From the NCBI GenBank assembly GCA_019448385.1, contig JAGTXO010000018.1, forward strand, positions 620,001-684,000: a DNA stretch of 64,000 bases. Reading direction: 5' to 3'. Each line of letters begins with the position of its first letter. Position 1 is the first letter of the stretch. Shown piece by piece: positions 12,153 through 21,886 of the stretch. The DNA comes from Diacronema lutheri (lineage: Eukaryota > Haptophyta > Pavlovophyceae > Pavlovales > Pavlovaceae). The position numbers and the translations under genes were made by a program. The notes under the pieces are model-generated. The model was given only the letters and a program-made list of their open reading frames with translations. It searched no databases and was not told the DNA's origin.

Positions 12153-15100
12153 TCATCTCCACAGGCGGTTGAGCTCCTGCCGGCGACGCAGGTGCGTCGT
12201 CACGACGGTGCCGACGCCGAGCGCCGCGACCGCGAGGGCGAGTGCGCCCTTGTTGAAATCGGGCGCGAGCATGTCAAAGTTCTTGGCGGGAGACTGGCGC
12301 GAGATGAAGAGATCCGCGCCGTACAGGGCCACGATGCTCGTCGACTCGAGCGTCGTCGCCGCGCACCGCACGCCGCGCGCGCGCTCAACGCGATGGCCGT
12401 GCGTGACGTACAGCTGCAGTGGCATGGGCCCGAGCACGGGCGAGTACGGCATGAGGCCTTCCTCGCGGTCCGCCGTCGACGGCGCGCCGATCGGCCTGCG
12501 CGTGTCGAGAAGCTTCTTGTCCTGCGCGCGGCGAGCGAGCGACACGTGGGTGGGGGGGGGGGGGGGGGGGCGGGGCAGCCGCGCGGTCGGAGGCGAACGG
12601 CCGGAGGCTGGCGTGAGGCCATGCGCACGCGGTGCGTCCGCGTGCGCGCGGCTGTGCGCGGCGCGCGCGCTTCGGCGCGTGTGTGCTGACCAGCGCGAGC
12701 ATTTGGCCCGAGTGAAGGGCAAGCATGAGTTGGCGGGGCGTGATGCCCTTCGCCGTCTGCGTGAAGGCCATCGCTTCGACCTCGGCGCTGACGAAGAAGG
12801 ACGTCGAGAGCGCGAAGGGCGCGCGCGGCTCGAAGGAGGAGCGCGCGCGCAGCGCCGCCGCGTCGGAGCCTGCGTGCCATGCGGCCAAGAGGAGAGAGGG
12901 AAGCAAGGGGCAATGGGCACAATATGGCGGGGCGCGGGATTGGTTGGTCGCGAGCCGAGCGAGCAGACATGCGCGACCAACCCATCCCGCGACCAACCCA
13001 TCGCTCGGCGCGCCGGCGGGAACTCGAAGCGGTGCGTGGTCCGCGCGCGCCGCGGCTGCGCGCAACGCCGACGCACCTGAGAACATGATGGCGAGGTAGT
13101 CGGGCTCCGTCGCGTTGTCGTACAGCTCGATCAGCGAGAGCATCGGCTTCCCAGACGGCACGGCGGAGGAGTGCGCGACGACCACGTTCTCGGTGAGCGC
13201 GAGCTTCACTGGGCCGGCTGCGCGCGGCTGTACGAAATCGTGCACCGCCGCGCCCGTGACGCCGTCGAGCACCGTCACGTGCACGCTCGGCCCAGCGGCC
13301 GGTGCGGCGCGGTCAAGCTGCGTGTAGCCAAGCGCCACGAGGTTCTTGTTGAGGTGCTTGTGCAGCACGCCGCGGTCACCGAGCACCTGCACGGGCGCGT
13401 GCACCGCCTCGGCCGAGTCGAGCTGCGCGATGCTCAGGTCGTGCGCGTTGGCAGGCAAGATGTACCTGCGCGCGCACGCGCGGGCGGGAGGCGGCGGTGC
13501 GAGCGGCGAGCGGCGAGGCGCGCGCGCGATGGCGGCGCACGGCGCATGGCGCACGGCCCGGCGTAAGCGCTGGGGGGCACGGCCGGCTGGCGCGAGGGCG
13601 CTGCCCACCGGGACGCGCGAGTGGCAAGTGGTGCGAGCGGGTCACGCACGTCCACCGCACAACTGCTCGGAAGCCATGCTGCTTTTGGCTACGGGCAAAG
13701 CCGTATCCGCGGATGACGCCGGCCGCGCCGTCGAGCAGGTAGAAGAAGATGGAAGTACGCGCAGCTTCGAAGGCGCGCGCCGTCGCGTCCGTGTCGGGCA
13801 GCAGCGCGACCGTGAAATCGTCAAGCACGAGCGCGTGGCCGACGGCCGGCGCGCGCGCGCCGGCCTCGAGCGCAGCGAGCGCAGCGTCGGACGCGGGCAC
13901 GGGCGCCGACCAGAGGACGCGCGACGGCAGGCTGTGCGCGGGCGCGCGGAGCTCGCCGGTGAGGCCGTCGTAGGTGAGCGCCGCGTACGTGTGCGGCTGC
14001 GAGAGCGTGCGCACGACGAGCAGCAGGTCGGTGTCGAGATGCGTGATGGGCGCGGGCACAACCACCATCGTGAGCGTTTCGACCGGTTGGCCGTCAAGCG
14101 ATGGCAGTGCGGACCACGCGACGCCGCCATCGTCGGCGCGGAGCGCGAGCACCTTCGAGCTCGCCGTGCGCACGACGACGAGCTTGCGGAAACCAAACGA
14201 GTCGGCAAACAGCGCGCCGCCGCCGCCGCTCGCGCCGTCGGGGCGCGCGCCCGCTCCGCCGGCGACGCCGAGCGCGCGCGTGGCGGCGCGCAGGAGCTGG
14301 CCGTACTGAGGGCCGTCGGCAAGGGCTTCGGTCTCGCGCGCGCGCGGTGGTGCGAGGAACTCAAGCTGCTCCGGCCGCGCGAGCGCCTCCTCGCGCGCCC
14401 ACAGCGCGCGCGCGTCCGCGAGGCCGTGCACGGCGCCGTCCGCGGTGACGAGCAGCGCGCGCTGGGCAATCTGCACAACACCGCCGCCATCCTTCTTCGA
14501 ATAGGAGCCGAGGTAGAGTGCACTCGGCGCTCCGTACGAGCCGCGCGTGAGCGGCACGGCCGAAGGCGACGGCAGCACCTCCGCGCCGCCCGCCGTGACG
14601 AGCACTGTGCTTTGCTCCAACGACGCGGCCGGCGCGCCGGCGTACACAGCGGCGACGATTGCCTGCGCCCCCGCGCGCAGGCTGCCGATTGCGACCGGGC
14701 CGGCGGCGCGCGCCTCCCAGCGGACGTGCGGCTCGCCCGTCGTCAGGTCGACGAGCACGACGTGCCCCTCGCCGAGCCGCACGAGCACCGCACCGGGCAG
14801 CGGCACGCGCAGAATGCGCGCGTGCGCGCCAGCGCTCGCGTGCGACCAAGCGCCCATCGTCGACGTGCGGACCGCGCCGCCGCCGTGCGCGCCATCATCT
14901 CCGTCGGCCTGGAAGACGAGGTGGGTGCGCGCGGCATCGAGCGTGACGACGAAGCGCGGCTCGAGCGTGAGCACAGCGGCGTCCGCCTCGTCGAGCGCGC
15001 TCGGCGCGCGCGCAAGCTGCACCTCGCTGGCCGGCGCGCCGCTCGCGAACGCCAGCTCTGCTCGCGCCAGGGCGCTCGAGCGGCCTGCGCCGGCGCGGCC

Positions 15101-15783
15101 GTAGACGACGAGCGTGGAACGGTCGGCGGTCAAGTGCACGCCGCCCCAGCTCGCAGACACCTCGCCCGCCTCGTGCGTCCACGCCCACGCGCGCTCGCCC
15201 GTGTGGCCGCGCACGAGCGTCACACTCGCCCCCCAGAGCGCGACGACGCTCTCGGCGCCGTCGCCGACAAAGGCGAGGGCGGCGGGCGACGGCGCGTCGG
15301 GCGCGGGCGGCAGAACAGCCACGTCCCACACCAGGTCGCCGTCCAGCGTCCACCGCCGCGCCATCAACGCGCCATCCGGCGCGAGCGAGCCGACGAGCAG
15401 CGCGCCCGCGCCAGGCGCGATCGCCTGCGCGACAATGCGCTCGCCAGCGGGCAGTGGCTGGCGCCAGGCGGTCTCGCCGGTGGTGGCGTCGAGCGCGGCG
15501 ACCATACCCACGTCCGTACTCACGAAGACGAGCCGCCGGCCTTGGGCCGTGTGGAAGTCCGCGTGCAGCACCGCGCCAACATTCTGCCGGTACCTGCGCG
15601 CGGCGCGAGCGTGCGCGCGCGGCGCGCGAGACCGTCAGGCGCGCGAGCGGCACGACGAGCGCGGCGCGTCGCAACGGATGGGCTGCGCACGCGCGCGCAC
15701 CAGTCGAGCTCGCCCGCCTGGTCCTCGTACAGCGCGCTCGCGCCGAGGAGCGCGCCGAGGAGGAGCGCGATGGCGCGCAACAT
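12153..15783 (-). CDS. EMC1: ER membrane protein complex subunit 1 (EMC1)
   Basis: Five exons: 15701-15783, 13650-15593, 13077-13465, 12691-12869 and 12153-12521, with splice phases 2, 2, 1 and 0. They join to about 987 residues, close to the roughly 990 of animal EMC1. The product starts with a signal peptide followed by LYEDQAGELDW, has a long beta-propeller (PQQ-like) lumenal part, and ends with the conserved EMC1 C-terminal region: VLGDRGVLHKHLN, EEGLMPYSPV, TTLESTSIVALYG and FDMLAPDFNKGAL. A last membrane segment and a short basic tail (NRLWR) follow. EMC1 is the large lumenal scaffold of the EMC insertase, which inserts tail-anchored and multipass proteins into the ER membrane. Intron 4 holds a run of 19 C on the coding strand (12552-12570). 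Confidence 0.93.
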
Positions 15784-16349
15784 TTTGCGGGTCGTCCGTG
15801 CGTCCCTCTCGAGTCACAGTCAGCTCCAAGTTGCCCACGTCATGTCTCTCTGAGTCAGTCAGCTCCAAGTTGCCCGCGTCATGTCTCTCTGAGTCAGTCA
15901 GCTCCAAGTTGGCCGACATTTTTGCGGGGCATGTCCTTCCGTAGACAAGTCCTCGCGCGCTTGACCTGCCGTCACCTCTCTCGCAGCCGCTCGTCGGCCG
16001 CCAGCGGCTGGCGGCCACCGCGACCGCCGCTCGCGCGCGGCCGTCGAATTCGTGGCACGGGCGCCGAAGCGCCGCTCGCCGCCCAAGCCGGCGGTGTCGG
16101 CGCCGCGACGCGGCCGACCTGCTGCGCAGACACGGCACGTCCGGCATGTTGGCGCGGGGGCGCCGGGCACGGTGCGACGGCGCAAAGCCCCTTCCGCGCC
16201 GCGCGCGTGAGCGTGCGCCGCCCGCTCTGGCGCCGAGCGGCGGGTGGCGCGGCCGGCCGGCCGATCGGCCGGCCACGGGCAGCCGAGGAGCGCGCGCTCT
16301 CACGCGCGTTGCGCCGCGGCTCGCTCCCCCTTTGCCTCGCGTCGCCTCC
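15784..16349. other. Intergenic stretch between EMC1 start and the transporter end
   Basis: This stretch of 566 bases has no gene that I can support. The EMC1-proximal side holds the 39-base tandem repeat described separately. The rest (about 15930-16349) is GC-rich and has open frames on both strands, but none shows a recognisable domain or a plausible splice structure. It should contain the EMC1 promoter. Confidence 0.5.
15819..15912. repeat. 39-base tandem repeat, 2.4 copies
   Basis: Two full units (15819-15857 and 15858-15896) differ at one base. A third partial unit (15897-15912) follows. Each unit starts GTCAGCTCCAAGTTG. The array begins 36 bases upstream of the EMC1 start codon, so it lies in the promoter or 5' leader. 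Confidence 0.9.
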
Positions 16350-17431
16350 TCACCGCTCCGCTGCTGCGCTCGAGGGGAGCGCAGCATACGCGCCGCCGCC
16401 CGGACTGCCCACCGTACTGGCACTTTTCAAATTGTATTGGACGGCAGAGGCGGAGACCATTGTGATCGCGATGAGCAGCTGCGCGCTCGGGCTCGTGCCG
16501 AAGAGCACGACCGAGAGCATCATCGTGACGAGCATCGCGCACGCGTGCGCGTACACGCGCGCGATGTTATCGGCGTATTTCAGGATGGCGGAGATTGCGA
16601 GGCCATTGCACGCGTTGTTGAGCACGACGGCCCACGCCCAGCCGCGAAAGCCGACGAAGAAGCGCTCGCCAAGCGCACTTCGCCCCGAGTGCAGCAGCGC
16701 TGCGAGCACGTTGAAGACAATGCCCCACACGTAGAGCTGCACGTTCTGCCAGTGGATCGAGTCAGCCGGCCGATCTTTGAGAAGCTTCTCCGAGTAGATG
16801 CCGCCAAACGCGGAGAGCACGCACGAAACAATCGAGAGGAGCACGCCAAGCATGGACGAGCGCGCGCCGCCCGCCACCGCGCTGCACGGCGCGAGCTGCG
16901 ACGTCGCGGTGCCGGCCGCAAGCTGCAGGATGGCGAGGTACTGGAACGCGGTCAAGTGCCGGCCGAGGAAGGCTCGAAAGAGGAGACCGGTGAAGACGGT
17001 CTTCAGCTGCGAGAGCAGCTGGAAGTTGGTCGCGTCCACGTGCGACAAGATGACGAACACGAGATTGTTGTTCACAAAGTAGATGAACGCGGGAACCGCG
17101 TACTCCAAGAGCTCGCGCGAGACGCTCGCGCGCGCGCCCGAGCCGCTCGCCGCAAGCATCGCGAGCGAGATGCTGAGCTTGGCGAGCTCTGTGCCAGGCG
17201 GGGAGGCAGCGGAAAGCGTGAGGCAGCCGGTCATACGCGCGCGCGAGCGCCGTGCCACTGCCGGGCGCAAGACCACGCGCGCACTCGCGCGCGCGGACCG
17301 GAGAGCAGCGTCGAGCTGATCGGGCTGTACTCGAGGTGGCCCTGCGCGTCCTGCGAGAGCGTGACCAAGATGGGCTGCAGCGTCATCAATACAACACCTG
17401 CAAGGATGTAAGGCAGCTGCTGCCGCGACAT
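16350..17431 (-). CDS. Nucleotide-sugar transporter, SLC35A type
   Basis: Exon 1 is 17299-17431 and exon 2 is 16350-17188, joined in phase 1 (CTCCG|GTCC ... CACAG|AG) to about 323 residues, the usual size of SLC35A proteins. The join restores the family sequence YSPISSTLLS then ELAKLSISL. Further signatures are VPAFIYFVNNNLVFVILSHV, the segment around LLSQLKTVFTGLLFR, FGGIYSEKLLKD and the segment ending HWQNVQLYVWG. Ten membrane segments are expected. Relatives (CMP-sialic acid, UDP-galactose and UDP-GlcNAc transporters) exchange a nucleotide sugar for the nucleoside monophosphate across the Golgi membrane. The substrate cannot be told from sequence. An upstream in-frame Met at 17518 would add about 29 residues; I prefer 17431 because the first membrane segment follows at once. 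Confidence 0.88.
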
Positions 17432-17660
17432 GCCGCGCGCGAAGCAGTCTCGGCCGCGCACGCGCCGCCGGCCGGCGCGCGTCGCGCTGTAGCCGACGCC
17501 GTTGAAGGAGACCGACACTTTTTAAAAAAAGGTCGATTCTTACCTGTTTCCCTACTTGAAGTTTGGCGATACAGCCCAATATGAGCAAAGGTGCAGGTTG
17601 AAGTTCCCAGGCGCGGATACTGCGCGCCGGCGGTGGTGCACCCTGGCCGCGAGCGGCTCG

Positions 17661-20600
17661 ATGCGGCGCGTGAGCTCGCGCGCCGCATCAAGCTTCAGCC
17701 TTCTCAGGCGTGAGGGCCACCTTAGCGCCGTCCGTCTCGAGGGGCGAATCAAGCTGTACGGGCTGGGCCACTTTGTCGCCCTTGCCGCTGGCTGTACGCG
17801 TGGCGACCGATCGCCGCTGGCTGAGCTCTACGCGTCGATCGCGGGTGCGTCGGGCGTGCCGACGTTCGCGCGGCTCTCGGTCGCGTTCCGCGAGCTCGTC
17901 ATGCACCGCCGCTCGCTGCTTCGGCGCGTTGGTATGCTCTACGCGACGTCGTCCGTCGCGCTCGCGATGGGGTTTGCACTGCCGCTCAACGGGCCGGCGG
18001 GCGATGCGCAGCGGCAGGTGATTGTGGTGCTTTTCTCGACGTCGGTGATGGTCGTCACGCTGAGCGCGGCGCTTCACTTTGTCAGCTACCTCGCCCAAAT
18101 GACGCTGCTCGGCACGCTCATTGCCGCGGCGCGCGGCAGCTCGCTCGTCGGGCCGGTCCGGCCGAACCGTGCGGGCGTCTCATATCTCCTCGTGCTGCTG
18201 AGCGCATGGACGGCGGCCTTCTCGACGCTGGTCTGCCTGCTCGTGCTGCGCGTGCGCCTACCCTTCGCGCTCGCCGCCGCGTGCCTCATCATCGTGAGCG
18301 TGCTCGCTCTATTCGAGAGCGCGCATCTGAATGCCGTCCGATGTGCGCGCGAGCGCGCGAGCACGCACGCGCCGCACGCGCACGCGGCGGAGGGTGCGGC
18401 CGACGGCGCGGCGGCGGCGGTTGCGGCGGCCGCCGCCGCTCGCGCGCACAGCCTCGGCTCGGTGGACGACGCCGAGCTCGACATGGCCGAGCTCGGCTCC
18501 TTTGGCTTCTTGGTCGCCTTCTCAACCTTCCAGAACCTTGCCGGGCCGCTTTGGGCGGCGCTGCCGGGCGGCTCGATGCTGCCGGGCGGCTTCATGCTCG
18601 CCTCGTCGCTGCTCGTCTCTCGCGCGCAGGTGCGGCTGCTTGACGCCGTGCGCGCGAGCGCGCGCGAGCTCGAGCGCGACGAGCCTGCGGAGGGCGCGCT
18701 CGGGCTGACTGACGGGCCACTTCACTCGCACCTCGCCGCCTTCACGCTCGCGCTCTCCGTGTGGGTGCTACTCGCGTCCGCGCCGGCCGTCGCGCGGCCG
18801 AGCCGCCGGCTCGCGCTCGCCGCCGGCGCGTTCGCGCTGCTCGCCGTCGAGCAGGCGTGGCGCGCGCGGCGAGCGCGGCGCGCGCCGGCCGCACCGCTGT
18901 CGCGAGCCGCGTCTACGCGCTCGCGCGCGACGCGCGCGGCCGAGGCGAGCCGCGAGTTCAGGCTGCTCGTGATGCGCCGTCGCAGCGCGCTCGAGCTGCT
19001 CGGCCGGCTGCTCGTCGTCGTGACCATCTTCTTCTCGCGCGTCTCGTCGGGCCAGGTGCCGCAGCCGCTGCTCGACGGTTACTTCCCATGCCTCGCAGTC
19101 TGCGCGGGCGTGCCAGCGACGCTCGTCGCCCTCCGCTTTTCGCGCCTCAACGCCGCCATCTCGAGGGCGAGCGTGAAGTGGTTCGCGCTGCTCGCGCCGC
19201 GCGCGCGCGACAGCGCCGTTGGCGGCGGCGGCGGCGGCGGCGGCGGCATCGACGACGGTGGCGGCGCGCTCGCCGGCGCGCGCCGTGCCGCACGTCTCAA
19301 CAGGACGGGCGTCTCGTACACGCTGCACGCGCTCGTTGCGCTCCTCGCCGCCGTGAGCGCCGCCGGCCTTGTGCTCCTCCTACCCGGCGGCTCTCTGCCA
19401 GCCGCGGCTGGCGCGAGCGCGTGCCTCCTCGCCGCCCTGATCGCCTCGTACGAGCGCACGCACGCGGCCGTCGTGTCGCGCGCGCTCGTCGTCGTGCGCG
19501 CCGAGGCGGACGCGCGCGGCTTTTCGACCGACGGCGAGGAGGACGGCGAGGAGGACGGCGCGCTCGAGCGCGTCGAGCTCGAGCATGCGTGGGGCTCGCT
19601 CTACGACGCGCACGACGACGCGACGGCTGTGCTCATCTTTGGGTGCACTGCCGTCTTCACCGTCACGCAGCTGCTCAGTGGGCTGGGCAGCTTTGAGGGC
19701 TTTGTCGCGATGGCGCTCGGCTCGAGCGAGCGTGCCGCCGTGTTGCTCAGCCCAGCGGCGGGCACGCTCGGCGCGGGCGCGTTTGCGATCTGCGCGGCCT
19801 GCCTGCTCGCGCACCGCCGTCTGCGCGCGAGCATCCGCTCTTTAAAAAGGGGCATACGTTTGATTGGCGATCGGTGCAGCCAATGCGGCCATGAGGACGA
19901 GCGCTTGGCCGATGGCGCGTACGCGCGCGCGGACGTGGCGGAGTTGCTGCTCGGCAAGACGCTGCTCGTGCTCGCGGCCGCGTGCTCGGCCGCCCTCGCG
20001 GTCTCCGCCGCTTTGCGCGCGTTCTCGCCGCCGCTGCCCGCGGCCTGCGCCTCGAGGAGCGGATCGCTCGCCGCCGCCGCCCTCGCCGCCGCCCTGCTCG
20101 CCGCCGCCGCGCTCGATTGGCGCGCGCGCGCGCACCTCGCGGGGTGCGTCGAGCACGCGCTCGCCCCGCGCTCGTTCGTCAGCCTCGCGCTCGGCCTGAC
20201 AAACCTCCTCGCGCGCCGGCGCGGCGTGCTGCAGCTGTACGCCAGTTTCGTGCTCGCGCTCGCGCTCATCTGCACCAACGTGCTCGGCGGGCGGCTGCCC
20301 TCGTCGCTGCGCGGCGCCGAGCGCTTCTTCCTCGTCGGCTGGTCGGCGCTTGTGAGCGTGGTCTGCATTGTCCTGGCGCTCAGGGCGTGCGCGCTGCACG
20401 CCGCGCTCGAACGGCTGAGCGCGCGCCTCATGCCGCTCGTCTTCCCGCCGCACCACGCGACGAGTCTCCTTGCTGCGCAGCCGGGCGCGAGCCGCGCGCT
20501 CTTCGTGATGCTCGGTAGCACGGCTGCGACTGCAGCCGCGCTCTGCGCCGCGTTCGCCCTGCCGGCGTACGCGCCGCACGCGCGCGCGCACGCCGCTGTC

Positions 20601-21761
20601 GTCGTCGCCGGGCTCGCCGCCGCCGCCGTCGGCGCGCCGCTCGTGCTCGCGCTGCGCGCGACGGAGCGCGAGCTCAGCATGGCGCGTGAGCTCAGCATGG
20701 CGCGTGAGCTCAGCATGGCGCGTGAGCTCAGCATGGCGCGCGAGCTCAGCATGGCGCGTGAGCTCAGCATGGCGCGTGAGCTCAGCATGGCGCGCGAGCT
20801 CAGCATGGCGCGTGAGCGTGCGAGCGCCGAGCGCGCAGCCGTGGCCAAGGCCGCGCGCTCTCGCGACGGTAGCCTAGCGTCCTCGCGCGCGCCCGCGTCA
20901 GCCGCGCCGCTCGCTGGCGAGAGCGCGGTGGACGTGCCCACGCGCCTTGACCTGCTCCGCATGCTTGAGCTTGACGCGTCCGACGACAACAGCGTGCGTG
21001 CCGCGCAACCGCGCACAGCTCGCGCGGCGGCCGGCGCGCGCGCGCGCACGTGTGCACCACAAGTCGTACCGTTGTGCGCCTTCGCCCCTCCCCGCCCGCG
21101 CGCGCGCGCAACGCGTGAGCAGGCGGTGGCGCTGCTGCTCGTGTGCGCGTGCTCCGCGGCCCTTCTCCTCCTCGCAGCGTGTCGCGCGCCCGTCGCCCAC
21201 GGCCTGCCGCCCACGGCCGCGCGCGCGCTGAGCGGCACGTCGCCGCTCGCGATCGGCTGCGCGCTCTGCGGCTGCTTGGCGGCGAGCGGCTGGCTGCAGC
21301 GCAGCGTGGGCGCGCAGCTCGGCCTGTGCGCGCTGCTCCGCGCCTCGGACGGCGGATCGCCCGCGCTGCACGCCGAGAAGGCGCTGCGGTGGACTTACGC
21401 CGCCATCGTGTGCGCCCTCTCGCTTGGCGCTGAGCTCGCGATCTCCGGCCTGCCGGCGGTCGCGCGCGTCGCGCTTGACCCGCGCCTCGTCGTGCTCGCC
21501 TGCGTCGTGGGCTACTGCGCGCTCATCGTCGAGAATGAGCTGCGCGTCGGCGCGATGCGCAAAGGCGCTCGCCGCGCGGCAGGTACCCACGCGGCGGCGG
21601 CGCGCGGCGGCGAGCCAGCGCCGAGCGTGGCGCCGGCCAAAGAGTCGCGCACGGCCGGCAGCGACGAGGGTTGCTTGGGCGTGGCCGCGCTCCTGTCGCT
21701 CGGTGTGATCGGCGCTTCATCGGCGGCGGTTCGCGGGGGAGCCGGGCCGCTCATGGTCTGA
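17661..21761 (+). CDS. Very large multipass membrane protein with internal repeats, unknown family
   Basis: One long open frame of about 1366 residues from the ATG at 17661; an in-frame Met lies further up at 17556. I do not recognise the family. It has many hydrophobic segments and appears built from repeated modules: NRAGVSYLLVLL (about 18165) and NRTGVSYTLHALV (about 19300) each open a similar block of membrane helices that ends in LFESAHLNAV and SYERTHAAVV respectively. A Gly run lies near 19220 and the 18-base repeat near 20670. The segment 20994-21122 starts GTGCGTG, ends GAGCAG, is 129 bases long, has no stop and encodes only Arg/Ala/Pro-rich filler. I think it is an intron that happens to keep the frame, which would join DDNS to AVALLLVCACS. 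A transporter or sensor role is only a guess. Confidence 0.6.
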   Translation: MRRVSSRAASSFSLLRREGHLSAVRLEGRIKLYGLGHFVALAAGCTRGDRSPLAELYASIAGASGVPTFARLSVAFRELVMHRRSLLRRVGMLYATSSVALAMGFALPLNGPAGDAQRQVIVVLFSTSVMVVTLSAALHFVSYLAQMTLLGTLIAAARGSSLVGPVRPNRAGVSYLLVLLSAWTAAFSTLVCLLVLRVRLPFALAAACLIIVSVLALFESAHLNAVRCARERASTHAPHAHAAEGAADGAAAAVAAAAAARAHSLGSVDDAELDMAELGSFGFLVAFSTFQNLAGPLWAALPGGSMLPGGFMLASSLLVSRAQVRLLDAVRASARELERDEPAEGALGLTDGPLHSHLAAFTLALSVWVLLASAPAVARPSRRLALAAGAFALLAVEQAWRARRARRAPAAPLSRAASTRSRATRAAEASREFRLLVMRRRSALELLGRLLVVVTIFFSRVSSGQVPQPLLDGYFPCLAVCAGVPATLVALRFSRLNAAISRASVKWFALLAPRARDSAVGGGGGGGGGIDDGGGALAGARRAARLNRTGVSYTLHALVALLAAVSAAGLVLLLPGGSLPAAAGASACLLAALIASYERTHAAVVSRALVVVRAEADARGFSTDGEEDGEEDGALERVELEHAWGSLYDAHDDATAVLIFGCTAVFTVTQLLSGLGSFEGFVAMALGSSERAAVLLSPAAGTLGAGAFAICAACLLAHRRLRASIRSLKRGIRLIGDRCSQCGHEDERLADGAYARADVAELLLGKTLLVLAAACSAALAVSAALRAFSPPLPAACASRSGSLAAAALAAALLAAAALDWRARAHLAGCVEHALAPRSFVSLALGLTNLLARRRGVLQLYASFVLALALICTNVLGGRLPSSLRGAERFFLVGWSALVSVVCIVLALRACALHAALERLSARLMPLVFPPHHATSLLAAQPGASRALFVMLGSTAATAAALCAAFALPAYAPHARAHAAVVVAGLAAAAVGAPLVLALRATERELSMARELSMARELSMARELSMARELSMARELSMARELSMARELSMARERASAERAAVAKAARSRDGSLASSRAPASAAPLAGESAVDVPTRLDLLRMLELDASDDNSVRAAQPRTARAAAGARARTCAPQVVPLCAFAPPRPRARATREQAVALLLVCACSAALLLLAACRAPVAHGLPPTAARALSGTSPLAIGCALCGCLAASGWLQRSVGAQLGLCALLRASDGGSPALHAEKALRWTYAAIVCALSLGAELAISGLPAVARVALDPRLVVLACVVGYCALIVENELRVGAMRKGARRAAGTHAAAARGGEPAPSVAPAKESRTAGSDEGCLGVAALLSLGVIGASSAAVRGGAGPLMV
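20670..20813 (+). repeat. 18-base coding minisatellite, 8 units
   Basis: Eight perfect-length units of GAGCTCAGCATGGCGCGY lie inside the large membrane protein and encode (ELSMAR)8. The units differ only at the last base (T or C). The peptide would form a charged, helical cytoplasmic segment. The near-identity suggests recent expansion by slippage or unequal exchange. Confidence 0.95.
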
Positions 21762-21886
21762 AGCACGTCGCTCGGGGTGACTCGTGGGCGGAGAGTTCAT
21801 TCATGAGCCACGACGACGTGGTCGTGTACAAGGTAGCTGCGCGCGATGGCGGCTCGGCGCTCAGAGCATCGCCTCGGGCTCGGCGC

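Noticed and set aside
13346-15853. 835-codon plus-strand frame across EMC1
   Set aside because: The minus strand encodes EMC1 with consistent splice phases; the plus frame is Arg-rich without domains.
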